Shown: positions 21,372-33,375, counted from the first letter of the stretch. The stretch: DNA of 64,000 bases from Cydia pomonella (GCF_033807575.1 NC_084719.1:1178001-1242000); one strand, 5' to 3'. Notes: a model not told the origin generated them from the letters alone. Numbers and translations are program-made.

Positions 21372-22225
21372 AGTGAGTGGTTATTGCACTTGAAGCATAA
21401 GGACCCTTCTTTAATGGAAAGTCACATTTTAACTGGAATCCCTTTAAATTAACTTTTCATCGACTTGAATAGAATCAAGTGAAGAACGGTCATTTCAGAT
21501 GCCATATGATTCATATGACCAAACATGCAAAGTTAGCCTGGTCCGACTCTAGCTTTCATCTGTGGCTTCATCTGTGGATAAATAAATGAAAATATTTTCA
21601 CTTTAGTTTCCAAAATTCTTAGTGGAGCTACAACGTCTGAAGAATATAACGTTTATTTTAAGATCTTAAAACGAAATTATGTATTTACAGTTCTTTAAAG
21701 CGATATTAAATAGTTTACACTTTGATATATAAATGATGTTATTTTCTTATCATAAGCGCGTGCATTCCGTTTGTACTTGTTCATAGTTGTATTGACGCGA
21801 GCGAGACGCATGGGCGATTGATAACAAAATTACATCATTTTAATCTCAAAATGTAAGTCTCCGAGAAACTAGTAAAATAAATGTTACTGTCAATCTTCAT
21901 AATATAGGGGGCGCGCATGAACTATAGAAGGCAGCACAGTAGCCGTCAGATTTTTGGCGCGAGGCGTAAATGTGATGTTTATTGTTCCGATGTAGCCCAA
22001 AAGATGGCAGAACCTACAACACAAGAAAACACGTGACGTGTAAATGCACATGTTTATGGTTCCGATTCAGGCCACAAAATGACAGACCCTCCAACGCGCA
22101 CGGTCCCTATAGACTGACAAATTTGATTGTTCCAATTTCGTCAGCGATGACATTTGTGTCAATGACACCAACTCAATCAACTAGTAGAAGTAGTAGTAAC
22201 CTACTCAATTAATCAAGAAAAAATA

Positions 22226-22390
22226 CAGTGAATATAACTGCTTATTTAACGTCCTATATTTTATCCTATTGTCATAGATCAGTTCAAAAGGTATCGCGGG
22301 CTTTAAGACGTATCCATATTTTAACTTGATATACCGCGGTGTGGCATCCAAAACCCCGATCAATGGACATCACCTGTTTCCTACATATTA
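22226..22390 (+). repeat. Direct flank repeat of the fold-back (left copy)
   Basis: aatacagtgaatataactgc through ataccgcggtgtggcatcc to cacctgtttcctacat recurs in the same orientation at 26727-26932, so it is the host sequence or repeat into which the fold-back landed. Confidence 0.65.
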
Positions 22391-23186
22391 TAGTACGGTC
22401 GCCAAATCTCAAAAGCCCTCTAGAAACACGATTTAATTGACTCGGCTCGGCCTTACCCACAACCGGTATCAATGTGTTCGGACAGTTCTCCTGATCACCG
22501 TACATGCGGTAGTAAAGCGGAAAAATGGTGGAGGGGATAGTAATGACGTCACAAAGATGGCGGCCGGACCTATTCTTTTTGGCGGTGTATCTCGAAAACC
22601 ACTTAACCGATTTTAATCATCGAGGTGTCAAATAATAGCTCATATTATGGAGATTATTTCCTTTTCTACAAACATTTACGTGAAACCTATAGGAAAAAAA
22701 ATAATCACAAAAAACAGTTTTTTTATAAAATTATTATTTTTTATTTTGTAAAAATCTCCGTAAATATTAGCATTTCGCAAATTTTGTTTAATATAAAACA
22801 TATTGCTTCATTATCAAGGAATATAATGAGCCTTAAAACATACAGATCGAGTAATAAACAATGAAGCTACACTCATTTATTTGCGCATGGGTAACGATAA
22901 CTGGCTTTTACCGGTCGAAACTGTGGTGACTGTTACGATACGTATTGAATGGAATTTATAGAGTATCGGTTTTAATTACTGAAATTATAATGACAATTAT
23001 AAAAACCAGACACAATAATGTTACCTTACTTCGACGTTTAGTCTCTTTTTTCGTCTTAATCATAGGTAGGTACATATTTCTTTTTACTTAAAAATTTTAT
23101 ACAGAGTGAACTTTTAACCACCAGTCATACTCTGCGCAGCGACTTTATAGGTCATACTGAACAACTTTTACTATTAGTAGTCCCCA

Positions 23187-23780
23187 AGCCGCTCCGAGGC
23201 CAGATTTAATTGACTCAGCTCGGCCTTACCCACAACCGGTATCAATGTGTTCGGGCGTTTCTCCTGATCACCGTACATGCGGTAGTAAAGCGGAAAAATG
23301 GTGGGAGGGGATAGTAATGACGTCACAAAGATGGCGTCCGGACCTATTCTTTTTGGCGGTGTATCTCGAAAACCACTTAACCAATTGTATTCATCGAGGT
23401 GTCAACTAATAGCTTATATTATGGAGATTATTTCCTTTTTACAAACATTTACGTGAAACCTATAGGAAAATAATAATCATATAAAACATTTTTATTTATA
23501 CATTTGGTTGGTAGGTTTGTCTTATGTTTTAAAGCAGTAAAATCTTTCAAGTCGAAACACAGTATAAATATACATTTTGTTGTCTAATCTAAAAGTATGA
23601 TGTTCATTGTTTAAGACTGATTAGTGATTACTGAATTAAATAACATGCTATTTGTTATTTTTGTTTTATTTTTTAAATCAGGTATTAATTTATTCACTAT
23701 GTATCACTATACAGGCAAAATGTGTATCATAGTTGGTCTGTAAGTACTTACTACTTGTGTCGAATATAGGTATAAGATGA
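23187..23780 (+). mobile_element. Nested partial copy of the fold-back end
   Basis: tagtccccaagccgctccga through ggtatcaatgtgttcggg and aatggtgggaggggatagt repeats the terminal arm in the same orientation as the left arm. It interrupts that arm, whose end resumes at about 23790 (aaccaccagccatactctgc). Confidence 0.6.
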
Positions 23781-23980
23781 AATTTTAACCACCAGCCATA
23801 CTCTGCGCAGTGACTTTACAGGTCATACTGAACAACTTTTATTATGGGACCAATGCCGAATCACGCAAGAAAATTTGGATCTGGAATGACACCCACTGGC
23901 TGTGCCCTACCACGCAAAGCGAGATGACATTCACAATGCCCATACCTCTCTTTTGGACGTAGTTTAAGGACGTACCCGGG

Positions 23981-24265
23981 TCCATGACGCATGCTCGCCA
24001 CACCGCTGCTTAAAATAAGCTGACGCACCGTAAATTGAACTGCGTAAAAATCGCAAAAAATATTACACGGAGATCTTATGGCAGACACCGTACCGGTGAC
24101 GTAAAAGACGCAACTGTTTTGCGAACAAAAAAGATTCGCGTGAAGCACGTCACTGCGATTCCGTACCGTCACCGTTTTTTAAACAGCGGTGTGGGGAGCA
24201 TGCGTCAAAAACGGTACGCATACGACGCGTCACTGCGATTCCGTATCGTGACCGTTTTTTAAGCT
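23981..24265. repeat. Short direct and inverted repeats in the fold-back loop
   Basis: cgtcactgcgattccgta with gaccgttttttaa occurs at 24148-24187 and 24227-24262, and cgcatgctcgccacaccgct (about 23988) faces agcggtgtggggagcatgcg (about 24184). Confidence 0.55.
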
Positions 24266-24273
24266 GCGGTCTG

Positions 24274-25885
24274 GTCGCACCTTGTATTGTATTGTATTGT
24301 ATTGTATTGTATTCGGGCGATTTTTCCGCAACTCGACGACTTGCGCCTATTTTGCGTGATATGTTGGGGGTGGGCTAGTCCTGCCAGCCCAGCTCCTCGA
24401 GGAATCCTATCAAACCTTTGATGTTGAGTAGGACCTCGGGGAGGTCTCTCGGAGATCCGAGATGTTTAGCCCTGTATGGAGTCACTCCGCTGCATTCCAG
24501 CACCACGTGAGAGGCTGTTTCTTCTGTCTCCATGCAACCTCGGCACTGTCGGGGACTGTCTGTGACACCTGTTGTGAAAAGATGTTTGTTAAATAGTCCA
24601 TGACCTGTTATGACACTGGTTACCATACTCAGTCGGACCTTCCCTAGTTGCAGGAGCGCCCTTGTGAGTTTTCCGTTGATGCCAGGCATGGCTTCTTTTG
24701 CCTGTCTGCATCCAGTCTGGTTCAGCCAGTGTTCTGTGTGTAGTTTCCCTGTACGTGCCAGCAGCATTGAGCGTACCTTGCTAAACGGTATCGGAAGAAT
24801 CGGTTCCGGACCAATCGCCCCCGCATTCGATCCTTGCCTGGCAAGCTCGTCCGCAGCATCGTTACCTCGGGATCCACTGTGTCCCTTGATCCATTGTAGG
24901 GTGATCTTGTTATTATGACATACCTCCATTAGTCGTTCGTGGCATTCGTGTATAAGTTTGGATGTAACTATATGGCTATTTAGAGCCATTAAGACTGCTC
25001 TACTGTCGGAGAGTATGCGGATGGAGGATCCTACTACCTTCCTTGCAGTGATGGCAGCCGCCGCGTTTATGATGCCCATGCACTCAGCTTGGAATACCGA
25101 GTTATGGGCTCCTAGCGGAGTGGTGATCGACATGTTCAGGTCTTCTGAGAAGGTTCCAGAGCCCGATCCGCTGTCTGTTTTGGACCCATCAGTGAAGATT
25201 CTCAGCTCCCGGGGATTGAGTCCTTCATGATTGTCGTCCTCATATAACTGTATTTTGTACCTTTTATCGAAGATAGCTTGTTTGTGAATCCGGTCCGTGC
25301 CTGACCTAAGCACTGGAAATTCGTCATACACCTTTTCCAGGCATTTTGTGTGAAGAGCTCCTGTGATGTTAGACCATATCTTGAGGGTTCGCAACCTTAC
25401 CGCTGAGAGACTGGCCTCTTGCTGTATGTGTAGGTGCAGCGGTGGAAGGTTTAGCATGACCTCCATGGCTGCAGTCGGGGTAGACCTCGTGCAGCCAGTG
25501 GTGGCCGCGCATGCGAGCCTTTGAAGTCTTTGTAGTTTGTCTCGTACGTTGCCTAGGTTTGTTCTTGGCCACCAAACCAGAGCACCGTAACAGAGTAAGG
25601 GGCGGATTATCGTCTTATAGAGCCAGAGGGTAATTTTCGGGTTGAGTCCCCACCTCTTACCAATCATCCTTCTGCACTGCCAGAAGACAACTCCCGCCTT
25701 GTCTATCCGTTTGTTGATGTGGTTGTTCCAATTGAGTTTATTGTCGAGAGTTAGTCCTAAGTACTTAACTTCATCGGACAGCTGTAGCTCAGTTTGGAAA
25801 AGTGTTGGTCTGGTAAAGTTGGTCGCACCTTTATATAGGACAGTCAAAATTTTTTTCGCGATTTCGGAATTAGTCCCATAGTAAA
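24274..25885 (-). mobile_element. I-like LINE, 5'-truncated, with open RT C-terminus plus RNase H frame
   Basis: An open minus-strand frame (25847-24375 as an ATG-started stretch, readable back to about 25885) encodes 490 residues. EVKYLGLTLDNKLNWNNHI and YKTIIRPLLCYGALVWWPR mark the region after the RT core. An RNase H domain follows with FTDGSKTDSG, FQAECMGIINAAAA, ILSDSRAVLMAL and WIKGHSGSRGNDAADELA, so the D-E-D-D-type acidic residues are present. A Cys-rich RQCRGCMETEETASHVVLEC finger follows. The 3' end is a short untranslated stretch and an (AATAC)n tail (24274-24313). RNase H after RT points to the I group of LINEs. Endonuclease and RT catalytic blocks are missing, so it cannot act alone. 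It sits in the loop of the fold-back. Confidence 0.85.
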
Positions 25886-26726
25886 AGTTGTTAAGTATGA
25901 CCTATAAAGTCGCTGCGCAGAGTATGACTGGTGGTTAAAAGTTCACCCTGTATAAAATTTTTAAGTAAAAAGAAATATGTACCTACCTATGATTAAGACG
26001 AAAAAAGAGACTAAACGTCGAAGTAAGGTAACATTATTGTGTCTGGTTTTTATAATTTTAATTATAATTTCAGTAATTAAAACCGATACTCTATAAATTC
26101 CATTCAATACGTATCGTAACAGTCACCACAGTTTCGACCGGTAAAAGCCAGTTATCGTTACCCATGCGCAAATAAATGAGTGTAGCTTCATTGTTTATTA
26201 CTCGATCTGTATGTTTTAAGGCTCATTATATTCCTTGATAATGAAGCAATATGTTTTATATTAAACAAAATTTGCGAAATGCTAATATTTACGGAGATTT
26301 TTACAAAATAAAAAATAATAATTTTATAAAAAAACTGTTTTTTGTGATTATTTTTTTTCCTATAGGTTTCACGTAAATGTTTGTAGAAAAGGAAATAATC
26401 TCCATAATATAAGCTATTATTTGACACCTCGATGATTAAAATCGGTTAAGTGGTTTTCGAGATACACCGCCAAAAAGAATAGGTCCGGCCGCCATCTTTG
26501 TGACGTCATTACTATCCCCTCCACCATTTTTCCGCTTTACTACCGCATGTACGGTGATCAGGAGAACTGTCCGAACACATTGATACTGGTTGTGGGTAAG
26601 GCCGAGCTGAGTCAATTAAATCTGGCCTCGGAGCGGCTTGGCGACCGTACTATTATGCTACATCCCACCTACATCCTTGTGCAATCCTTTTGCAATCGAA
26701 AAGTTACCTTAACTATCGGCTTAAAT

Positions 26727-26932
26727 ACAGTGAATATAACTGCTTATTTAATGTCGTATATTTTATGCATACGTTACATAATCTACACTAAAAAAGCGTT
26801 TTTTTTTCGATCAGTCCATAAGGTATCGCGCTTTAAGGCGTATCCATATTACTATTTTAACTTGATATACCGCGGTGTGGCATCCAAAACCCTGATTAAT
26901 AGACATCACCTGTTTCCTACATATGCTACATC
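26727..26932 (+). repeat. Direct flank repeat of the fold-back (right copy)
   Basis: Same blocks as 22226-22390 plus an added stretch near 26765-26815. It is followed by gctacatcctgacgcaatcc, which also follows the right fold-back arm at 26657. Confidence 0.6.
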
Positions 26933-27100
26933 CTGACGCAATCCTTTTGCACTCGAAATGTTACCTTAACATTACAAATGTTACCTACACGACACATTTA
27001 TACTACTATTTTTAAAACTAGTATGACCTATTAGGCTCCAAAACGAATGCGATGCCAAGTAAAAAGTGATTTTCACTCCTGTTTCTGATGCTGACACGAA

Positions 27101-27250
27101 TTATTCTATATCAGAACAAAAACGCCATAACAAACGACGCTCGCCTCGTTACTGCAAGTATCATTACTCACTCTCCAGTACTAATTAGAAGGGAACTGTA
27201 TACTAATTCCAACCTCTACGTACCACTATAATATGTAATGGTATAACATA
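27101..27250 (+). repeat. Direct repeat pair, left copy
   Basis: ttctatatcagaacaaaaac, tgttact-like cctcgttactgc and agaagggaactgtatac recur at 28128-28270 about 1.03 kb away. The segment between includes the open frame at 27415-27648 and a LINE end. Confidence 0.55.
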
Positions 27251-27414
27251 AAGTGAAATATAGTAAGTAGTTTTAACGAGTGAGTGAATGAACTAGCAGA
27301 TCCTACGCTCTACACGAAAATGTTTTGATTCATGAGATAGTAAATAAGTCTAAACTTTTAATGTGGTACAATGAATTAATAGTTAAGATGGCATTCTGAT
27401 AAGCACTGCAATAG

Positions 27415-27648
27415 CGATACTACTGTAGCGTTAACGCGGAGAATGTCCCGGTCAAGCAATATGTCAAAGAAATTGACAGTGTCATTGCCCGTTTCCTGCA
27501 GCGTACTATATCCAGCAATGCTGCGCTCGCCGAAATCGAATCTTTATCGAACATGTACAGATTACTTTACATGTTCGATAAATATCTTCATAGTTCGCAA
27601 CTCGTACGCTATTATGAAAGATGCTACAAAGCAAATACGCCACGCAAA
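27415..27648 (+). other. Unexplained open exon-like frame ending at a donor site
   Basis: A stop-free frame of 78 codons without an initiating ATG at its head, containing VKQYVKEIDSVIARFLQ and NMYRLLYMFDKYLHS, ends at AAA|gtaagt (27649). Residue use is protein-like (amphipathic, few rare residues). It lies between two direct repeats (27101-27250 and 28128-28270), so it may be an exon of a gene fragment carried in a duplicated or mobile segment. No family is recognised. Confidence 0.3.
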
Positions 27649-27689
27649 GTAAGTGATTTTCCCTCCCTTATCTGATCCTTAGCGGACAC

Positions 27690-28090
27690 AATTTTTTTTT
27701 ATGTAATAGGCTGCAAACGACAGACGAGCCGCCTGATGGGAAGCAGTCATCGCCGCCCATGGACATAAGCAACATCGGAGGAGCCATTTATGCGTTGCCA
27801 ACCTTTGAGAACCCTAAAAACCTGCTTCTTGAAGAACCCCATGTCATAGCGCAAGGGAAACACCTCAGAAGGTAGCTCATTCCACAACTTGCACGTTCTG
27901 GGAAAAAACGAGCGAGATGCCCGCTTGTTCTTGGTTTGTCACGTGTCGTGAAAGTGAGGATGAACTTTGTTTCTTTGGCGGGAGGTGCGGTGATAAAAAC
28001 GTGACGGTGGCACCAATTCAAAAAGTTCTTCAGAACATTCTCCATTGTACAGACGGTAGAACAGGCATAGAGAGCCAACGACTCTCCGAA
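27690..28090 (-). pseudogene. LINE ORF2 C-terminal end and tail
   Basis: Minus strand reads ARFFPERASCGMSYLLRCFP and SRFLGFSKVGNA, the usual W/LP..VFP....FFK..V end of a jockey/CR1-like LINE, then tail ggcggcgatgactgcttccc...tcgtttgcagcctattaca. Confidence 0.6.
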
Positions 28091-28127
28091 GAATGAGGGG
28101 TTCCAAACCGACTGTGAAATCGGGGAT

Positions 28128-28270
28128 TTATTCTATATCAGTACAAAAACAACATAACAAACGAAGCTCGCCTTGTTACTGCGAGCATCATTACTCACTC
28201 TTGAGTACTGATTAGAAGGGAACTGTATACTCATTTCAAGCTCTACGTATCATAATTATGAAGTGTTACT
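28128..28270 (+). repeat. Direct repeat pair, right copy
   Basis: Divergent copy of 27101-27250 sharing aacaaacgaagctcgcct, cattactcactct and attagaagggaactgtatac. Confidence 0.55.
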
Positions 28271-28335
28271 CCGTGGGTTACAACATAGACAACGTACTAA
28301 ACTAGATGAGGGTCGCAAGTTTTGTGATGAGACCT

Positions 28336-28410
28336 GTAGGGCTAAGATGGTCGGCTTTTTATCATTTGTCACCATACCTGTCATGTTCTAACAAGTGATA
28401 AAAATTGAAC
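28336..28410. mobile_element. Partial copy of hairpin MITE (gtagggctaagatgg end)
   Basis: gtagggctaagatggtcggc then tttatcatttgtcaccat matches one end of the elements at 50564-50681 and 54500-54626. Confidence 0.55.
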
Positions 28411-28439
28411 GAGTGAAAGGAATGGGATTCGAACCAGGA

Positions 28440-28700
28440 CCATCGGCTTCTTAGGCAGGATCACTACCTTAAAGTAATAAATAAATATCAGAACATTATA
28501 AAAAAAAATTACTAAGTCCCGCGGTAAGCTCAATAAGGTTTGGGGTACTTAGACAACGATATATATAATACAAACATAATTTTAAATAGTTAAATACATA
28601 GAAAACATCCATGACTCAGGAACAAATAAATGCCCTTACCAGGATTTGAACCCTGGACCATCGGCTTCATAGGCAGGGTCACAAGGACAGACCGGTAGTC
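28440..28700 (-). mobile_element. tRNA-derived SINE, family 1
   Basis: Minus-strand copy: ggttcaaatcctggtaaggg, aaatgcc..., ctaagtccc and the gtttggggtacttagacaac tail are in family order. A second partial head (gattcgaaccaggaccatcg) lies at 28428-28450. Confidence 0.65.
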
Positions 28701-28804
28701 AAATTGAACGATGACGATGAGAATGTTTAGAGAGTATTATATTAGTCTTTGATGAGATATGCTGCAGAAAATGAAATAATTCTACCATTTTTGTGGCATG
28801 ATTT

Positions 28805-28990
28805 GTTTATTAATCCCTTACTACTTACTTACTTACTCCGTTGGCTCAGCGACCCAAAATGAGACTTGGCCTCCGACACAAGACAGCGCCACTTTTCTCG
28901 GTCCTGTGCGACCTCTCCGCCAATTGTCGACTCGAAGCTCGCGCAGATCCGCCTCCACCATATCGCTCCAATCCCAGTGCATTATATTTT
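28805..28990 (-). pseudogene. LINE 3' end with (AGTA)n tail
   Basis: Plus-strand ttacttacttactccgttgg followed by ctcggtcctgtgcgacctct and ctccaccatatcgctccaat is the reverse of a common RTE-like LINE end. Confidence 0.5.
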
Positions 28991-29112
28991 TATAGTTCTT
29001 CTAATTTGAAATCTCAGCCGCTGCAGCGTTCACATTTTACTATCAAGTCAATAAACATTGAATTTGAACTTAAATTGGGTTGCTGACGCATTGTTGTCGG
29101 GATAGTAACGTC

Positions 29113-29152
29113 CAAACCCCCCCCCCCCCCCCCCCCAGACACACACACACAT
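29113..29152. repeat. Poly-C / (CA)n microsatellite
   Basis: A run of about 20 C followed by agacacacacacacat, within 80 bp of the 3' end of gene C. Confidence 0.8.
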
Positions 29153-29210
29153 CGACAGTGACACCGCGCGTATCAACACAACACGAATATCAGTGGAAGA
29201 GATCTCGTTT

Positions 29211-32200
29211 TCATAAGTCAGTGTAAGGTGACACTTCGAGCAAGGAAAAGGGGCAGTTGGAGATTGACTGTTGACATCCCTCCTCTGTTACGTTGTGCCA
29301 TTTTTCAGTTGCCGATGACTGCTTTCTGTAAAAGACAAAAAAGTATAAAATAAAAATGGTCTGCATTTTCAACGTAGGAAAGTATTATGTGTAAGTCGTT
29401 CTATAAAAAATAATTATTGTTGTGTAAAACACGAGTTTGTTTGATCCAAATATGAGAAATGTTTGGTTTGATGATTTGAAGTGAAAACTTCTGGCGCTGT
29501 GCACTTTTTGTGAGGTTGTATCCATGATTGTAGATACTCAAATTATTAAACACTCGAAAACGAGAGGCCTAGATGATGCTCATTTTGCGCAGGAGTCGCT
29601 GCATTTGTGATTTTTCATAGGTATGCCGTTTTTACTTATAACATTTTAGTAAGAAATACTTTTCATATCTGCTGCTAACGTGAAAAGTCCAATGTGCCAG
29701 AGCTGTGAATTTTGCACTTGCTCGGGACACAAAATTAGCCAGATCCAACTGACTGACGCTGGGTGCAACATACGTACCGAAAAACCATTTTAAGTATGTT
29801 GAAGTACACCCCCGTAGGCTTTAGTAGCATTTGCGTCTCGCAGACTGCGCGGCGAATGCAGTGGTACCCGTTGAGACCGTTTCTGGAAATGACGTTATCT
29901 TTATGTAGCTTATGATATGGGATGTTGTAAAAATCAGCCCAGTCCGTGTCGAGCCACGCATACTGGACGGATCCGTACCTCCTATACCTATACGGTATAA
30001 AAAATCGTACAAGCAAAAGGGCTTATATATAATAAAAAGGTAAGTCTTTCGGAACATCGGGTGTTATACACCTGGGTAAATATTTTTATAATAATCTTAA
30101 AATAAACTATCCTCTGTATCATTAGGTATTTAAATAAACTAAACAAACAATTTGTACATTTTCGGGTATTTATAACATTTATTGGTTAACCAACCAAATA
30201 CAAAACCGCCTAGATCTGTCTCTGAACAACCTGAATTTAACCTACATTTTGATCATGTAATGTTTTCATCTACCCTAAAATGACTTGAGGAGCCATTTGA
30301 GGGTAGATGTTGTTTACTTTTATTTAAATACCTAAAGGTACAGAGTATAACGTAGGACATTGGACAGGTCAAGGGCGCAAACGCTTGACGGGTCAAAAAC
30401 ACTAGTAAAAGTCTGGATCTACTGTTTTTGCCGCCTATCGCACACTACTGACCATAAAAGAGACCTTCGTGTACGCCACTTATCCCGGTCCTGGGCTAGT
30501 CTCATCCAGAAGTGCCCCACGATCATGTTATCCACCCAACGATCTAACGTACCCCAGGGTGCGTAGCCAATGTGCCAATCGTTTACGCTCCGTAGCGAAC
30601 AAAACGTAACTGTCGCACTAATACGAAAGAGTGATAGTGAGAGAGATGACTACGATACGCTACTGAGCGTAAACGATTGGCACGTCGGCAAGGCATCCCG
30701 ACGCTTCCAGGTAGATTTTCGTACATTGACGCGCCTGTTGCTATCTCTATTGCACACGCATATTTTATATTGCTGTTTCGCCCATGATGCCGATTGTCAG
30801 TGTCACTGTGCGAGTTTGACAGCAATATAATTATGCGCATGCAATAGAGACTTATACGTATAGTTGTGCCATTCTCGAGAACGTTCTCAGTTTTGTATGA
30901 GGAATGTGCTCTTGCAAGAACATTCTCGAGAACGGCACAGCTATATATACGTACTGAACGAAAATTTATATGGAAAGCGTCTCTTCTTTAATACCAAATC
31001 CGTTAATGCTATTTGGTACTTATTAGTGAAAGTATAATGGAGTATCACGCGTCTCCGAGCAGCAACTTTATTTTTGACATTTGCAAGTTGGCAAGTTGAC
31101 AGCTGACAAGTGCAAGTCGGTAGTAATGTCGCACTGCAATACTGCTGGAAAGGTCCAGTCTCAGAACTAACCTGTCCAGCAGTGTTTCCAGATTATCGTA
31201 GACTGATCTCCGATGCAGATGGCGGTAGGGGTGAAAAGAGTCAGGCGGTTCGTCCCAGTTCATACGGAACCCCAGCGCGTAGGCGTATATCTGGTTCCAG
31301 GGCACCATGTTGGCTTTGAAGTTGAGGCGATACTGCAATTAAAAAACAATTTAAACTTTTAGTTATATCTATCCTCCTGAGCCCCAAACGCAGTTGTATT
31401 ATTGTTGAAGTTGGAACTTGTGTGGTGTTGTTGAATGTGCAACTGACATCAAACCGATATTTGAATCATATTGGAATCACATTAGTTTGCTGTGATTCGC
31501 ACGTTTTATTTTGCTCTGACTTGTTCGTACACATATTAGTGCGAGCGAGACACCGGTACGAATGACAGCTAACTGATATGATTCCAAAATGATTCCAATT
31601 TGATGTCAGGTGCAGGTTCGAATTTTATTGGCATGTTAGTCTCAGATCAACGGCCTTCTAGCCAAGCCTCAAATAATGTACAATAAACAACGCAACAGGT
31701 AATGGAATCGTGGAATAGTTGTTCATGCAACAGCAATTCAATACTAACAAACCAAAGTATTATTAGTTCACAATTTTCTTTGTATTCGAACTGTCACACA
31801 TGACATACAACTGCATACTGGTCTCCGGCGGTACAGGTCTAGCCTAGTACCATGCTATGCACCCATTGTACTGTACGCCTAAAACTTTCATAGGATCATT
31901 ATTTTTATTTATAAATTTGATACCATCGATAACGCTTGAGTCGATATTTACTTCATCACTAGCACTAGTAAGTTTTTGCTCCGGAAAAACCGGGCTAGCT
32001 CATGACATATGATACACTTATAACAATCCTAGCAATCCAACAAGCGTCAGTTGTTAAAAAAAGGTACTCACGAAAAAATGAGAAATATTGTCAAAACGTA
32101 AATATCTCTTAATTCTATGACTCCTTTCACTATTCGCATCACCGGTACCAATCAACACAAAAGCTATTAAAACTAAATAAGATAATAAGAAAATTTTAAA

Positions 32201-32218
32201 CATTTTCATGGTAACCAT
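29211..32218 (-). CDS. DM4/DM12-family secreted protein, gene C (complete, 4 exons, 175 aa)
   Basis: Minus-strand exons: 32218-32072, 31332-31172, 29882-29778 and 29325-29211, with GT-AG introns in phases 0, 2, 2. Exon 1 starts MVTMKMFKIFLLSYLVLIAF, a clear hydrophobic leader, and has RIKR at residues 35-38 followed by YLRFDNISHFF. Exon 2 encodes YRLNFKANMVPWNQIYAYAL. Exon 3 encodes GLNGYHCIRRAVC (Cys111, Cys117). Exon 4 encodes GCQQSISNCPFSLLE (Cys155, Cys162) and ends ...TDL then TGA at 29213-29211. The four cysteines match the DM4/DM12 pattern. It is the shortest complete member here and lies opposite to B, D and E. Its start could be M1, M4 or M6. A TATA-like GTATAAGG sits about 25 bp upstream of the first ATG on the minus strand, rather close for M1. 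Molecular function of the family is unknown. Confidence 0.87.
30400..30560 (-). pseudogene. RTE-like LINE C-terminal scrap
   Basis: Minus-strand frame contains WVDNMIVGHFWMRLAQDRDK then WRTRR, the W..LAQDR..WR signature. Lies in gene C intron 2. Confidence 0.55.
30572..30683. mobile_element. Small TIR element with perfect 19-bp ends
   Basis: GTGCCAATCGTTTACGCTC at 30572-30590 and its exact reverse complement at 30665-30683; 112 bp in gene C intron 2. Confidence 0.65.
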
Positions 32219-32424
32219 TTCACTGTCCTGCCCAGTTCCTTATACTTAACCAACTGTCTTAGTGGGTCAAAAATGTCTTCGTTTAAACTTGATAACATAT
32301 AATGCAAACCGACCGAAAACCACACACAATAAGTGTAACGTAACGGTAGTTAAGCTAACGCAAATCTAGGACAGGAACATCTACGTAACATATTGTTTCC
32401 ACGTAATAATGTATACGCTGTACT

Positions 32425-33118
32425 TATAATGTGCTGTACTGTAAATATATTAAGTGCGTATGGAGCCCATACGAGACGACCTACATGCTTATGCTTGAGA
32501 AGGTTCAAAAATGTTTTCTGCGTACTCTCTTCAAGAAAATGTACGGGTACTATCCGTTCATGTATCCGACGGCTTACTTGCAGGGTGCGCTAGGATACAA
32601 TGCACTAGCGACGCGCAGACTGTTCGACCAGCTGGTAACAGTGCTTCGTATCCTGCGCGGTCGTCTGGACTGTCCTGAGTTAGTTGGCGAGGCATGTCGA
32701 CTATTTGTCCCAGACGGGCGTGCGCGGTGTCGTGCTGACCGCCTGCGCCTCTTCGCGGTCCCTCCCGCCCGCACGGTCTCGCGGCGCAACTCGCCCGTTT
32801 GTCGAGCGTTGCACACGCTCAATAAGCTCGCTGCTGTGCAACACTCCTGCGATTTGTTTGCGGACGGCTGGACGGTTATTGAGAAAGATTGTTTAAAAAT
32901 ATGCGAGTTACTGACCTGATTTAATTATTTAAATGTTTAAATGTATTTTATGACATGACGTGTAGCTAATCCATAATCACATAATTATTTATTATTATTA
33001 GTATTTTTTAACATTTATAATTATAATGACCTTAGTTATAAGAAATGTAATGTCTTAGGCTAGTCCTGTATTGTTACATTTTGTGGTTACTTGAATAAAT
33101 TGAAATTGAAATTGAAAA
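32425..33118 (+). pseudogene. LINE ORF2 C-terminal fragment with (attgaa)n tail
   Basis: The frame 32431-32919 reads CVWSPYETTYMLMLEKVQK then CFLRTLFKKMYGYYPFMYP and ends KICELLT, the post-RT region of a jockey/CR1-like ORF2. Poly(A)-like tail gaataaattgaaattgaaat closes it at 33118. 5'-truncated, no catalytic core. Confidence 0.75.
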
Positions 33119-33139
33119 ATAATGTAACAAGTACTGTTC

Positions 33140-33375
33140 TGTCTCGTCAGCCAGGGGAAATTATACTTCGTATCCAAATCCAAGACAACAAATATAATTT
33201 ACTAGCAGCAGTACACGTTATCGTGCAGTCCAAGTCACATATTTTAGAGATTATAGTATTTAAAAAACAAGTTCGCGCTGTCCCTCTCACTCGCTACGCT
33301 GCATTCCTGCTTCAACATCGCTTCTCCAGTACTCATTACATGTTTTTGTGTTATTCCGAGTCACACGTATTTTCG
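33140..33375 (+). mobile_element. Partial copy of the TTAA-flanked MITE
   Basis: cgtatccaaatccaagacaa through gtacacgttatcgtgcagtc and cttctccagtactcatta is the reverse of the interior and one arm of the element at 38048-38396. One terminal arm is missing. Confidence 0.65.

Larger units (their letters stand above)
22391..26652. mobile_element. 4.26-kb fold-back element with long inverted arms and TTA target duplication
   Basis: Starts TAGTACGGTCGCCAA and ends in its reverse complement, flanked by TTA (22388-22390 and 26653-26655). The arms (about 22391-23185 and 25870-26652) are near-identical in reverse, including a shared 79-codon chance frame at 22625-22864 and 26427-26188. A nested partial third copy begins near 23187. 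The loop holds a direct repeat, short palindromes and a LINE. A 3-bp TTA duplication fits PIF/Harbinger-type mobilisation; no transposase of that type is visible. Confidence 0.72.

Noticed and set aside
22625..26427. Two identical 79-codon frames on opposite strands
   Set aside because: They are the same AT-rich segment of the fold-back arms; Lys/Ile/Tyr-rich composition with no family sign.
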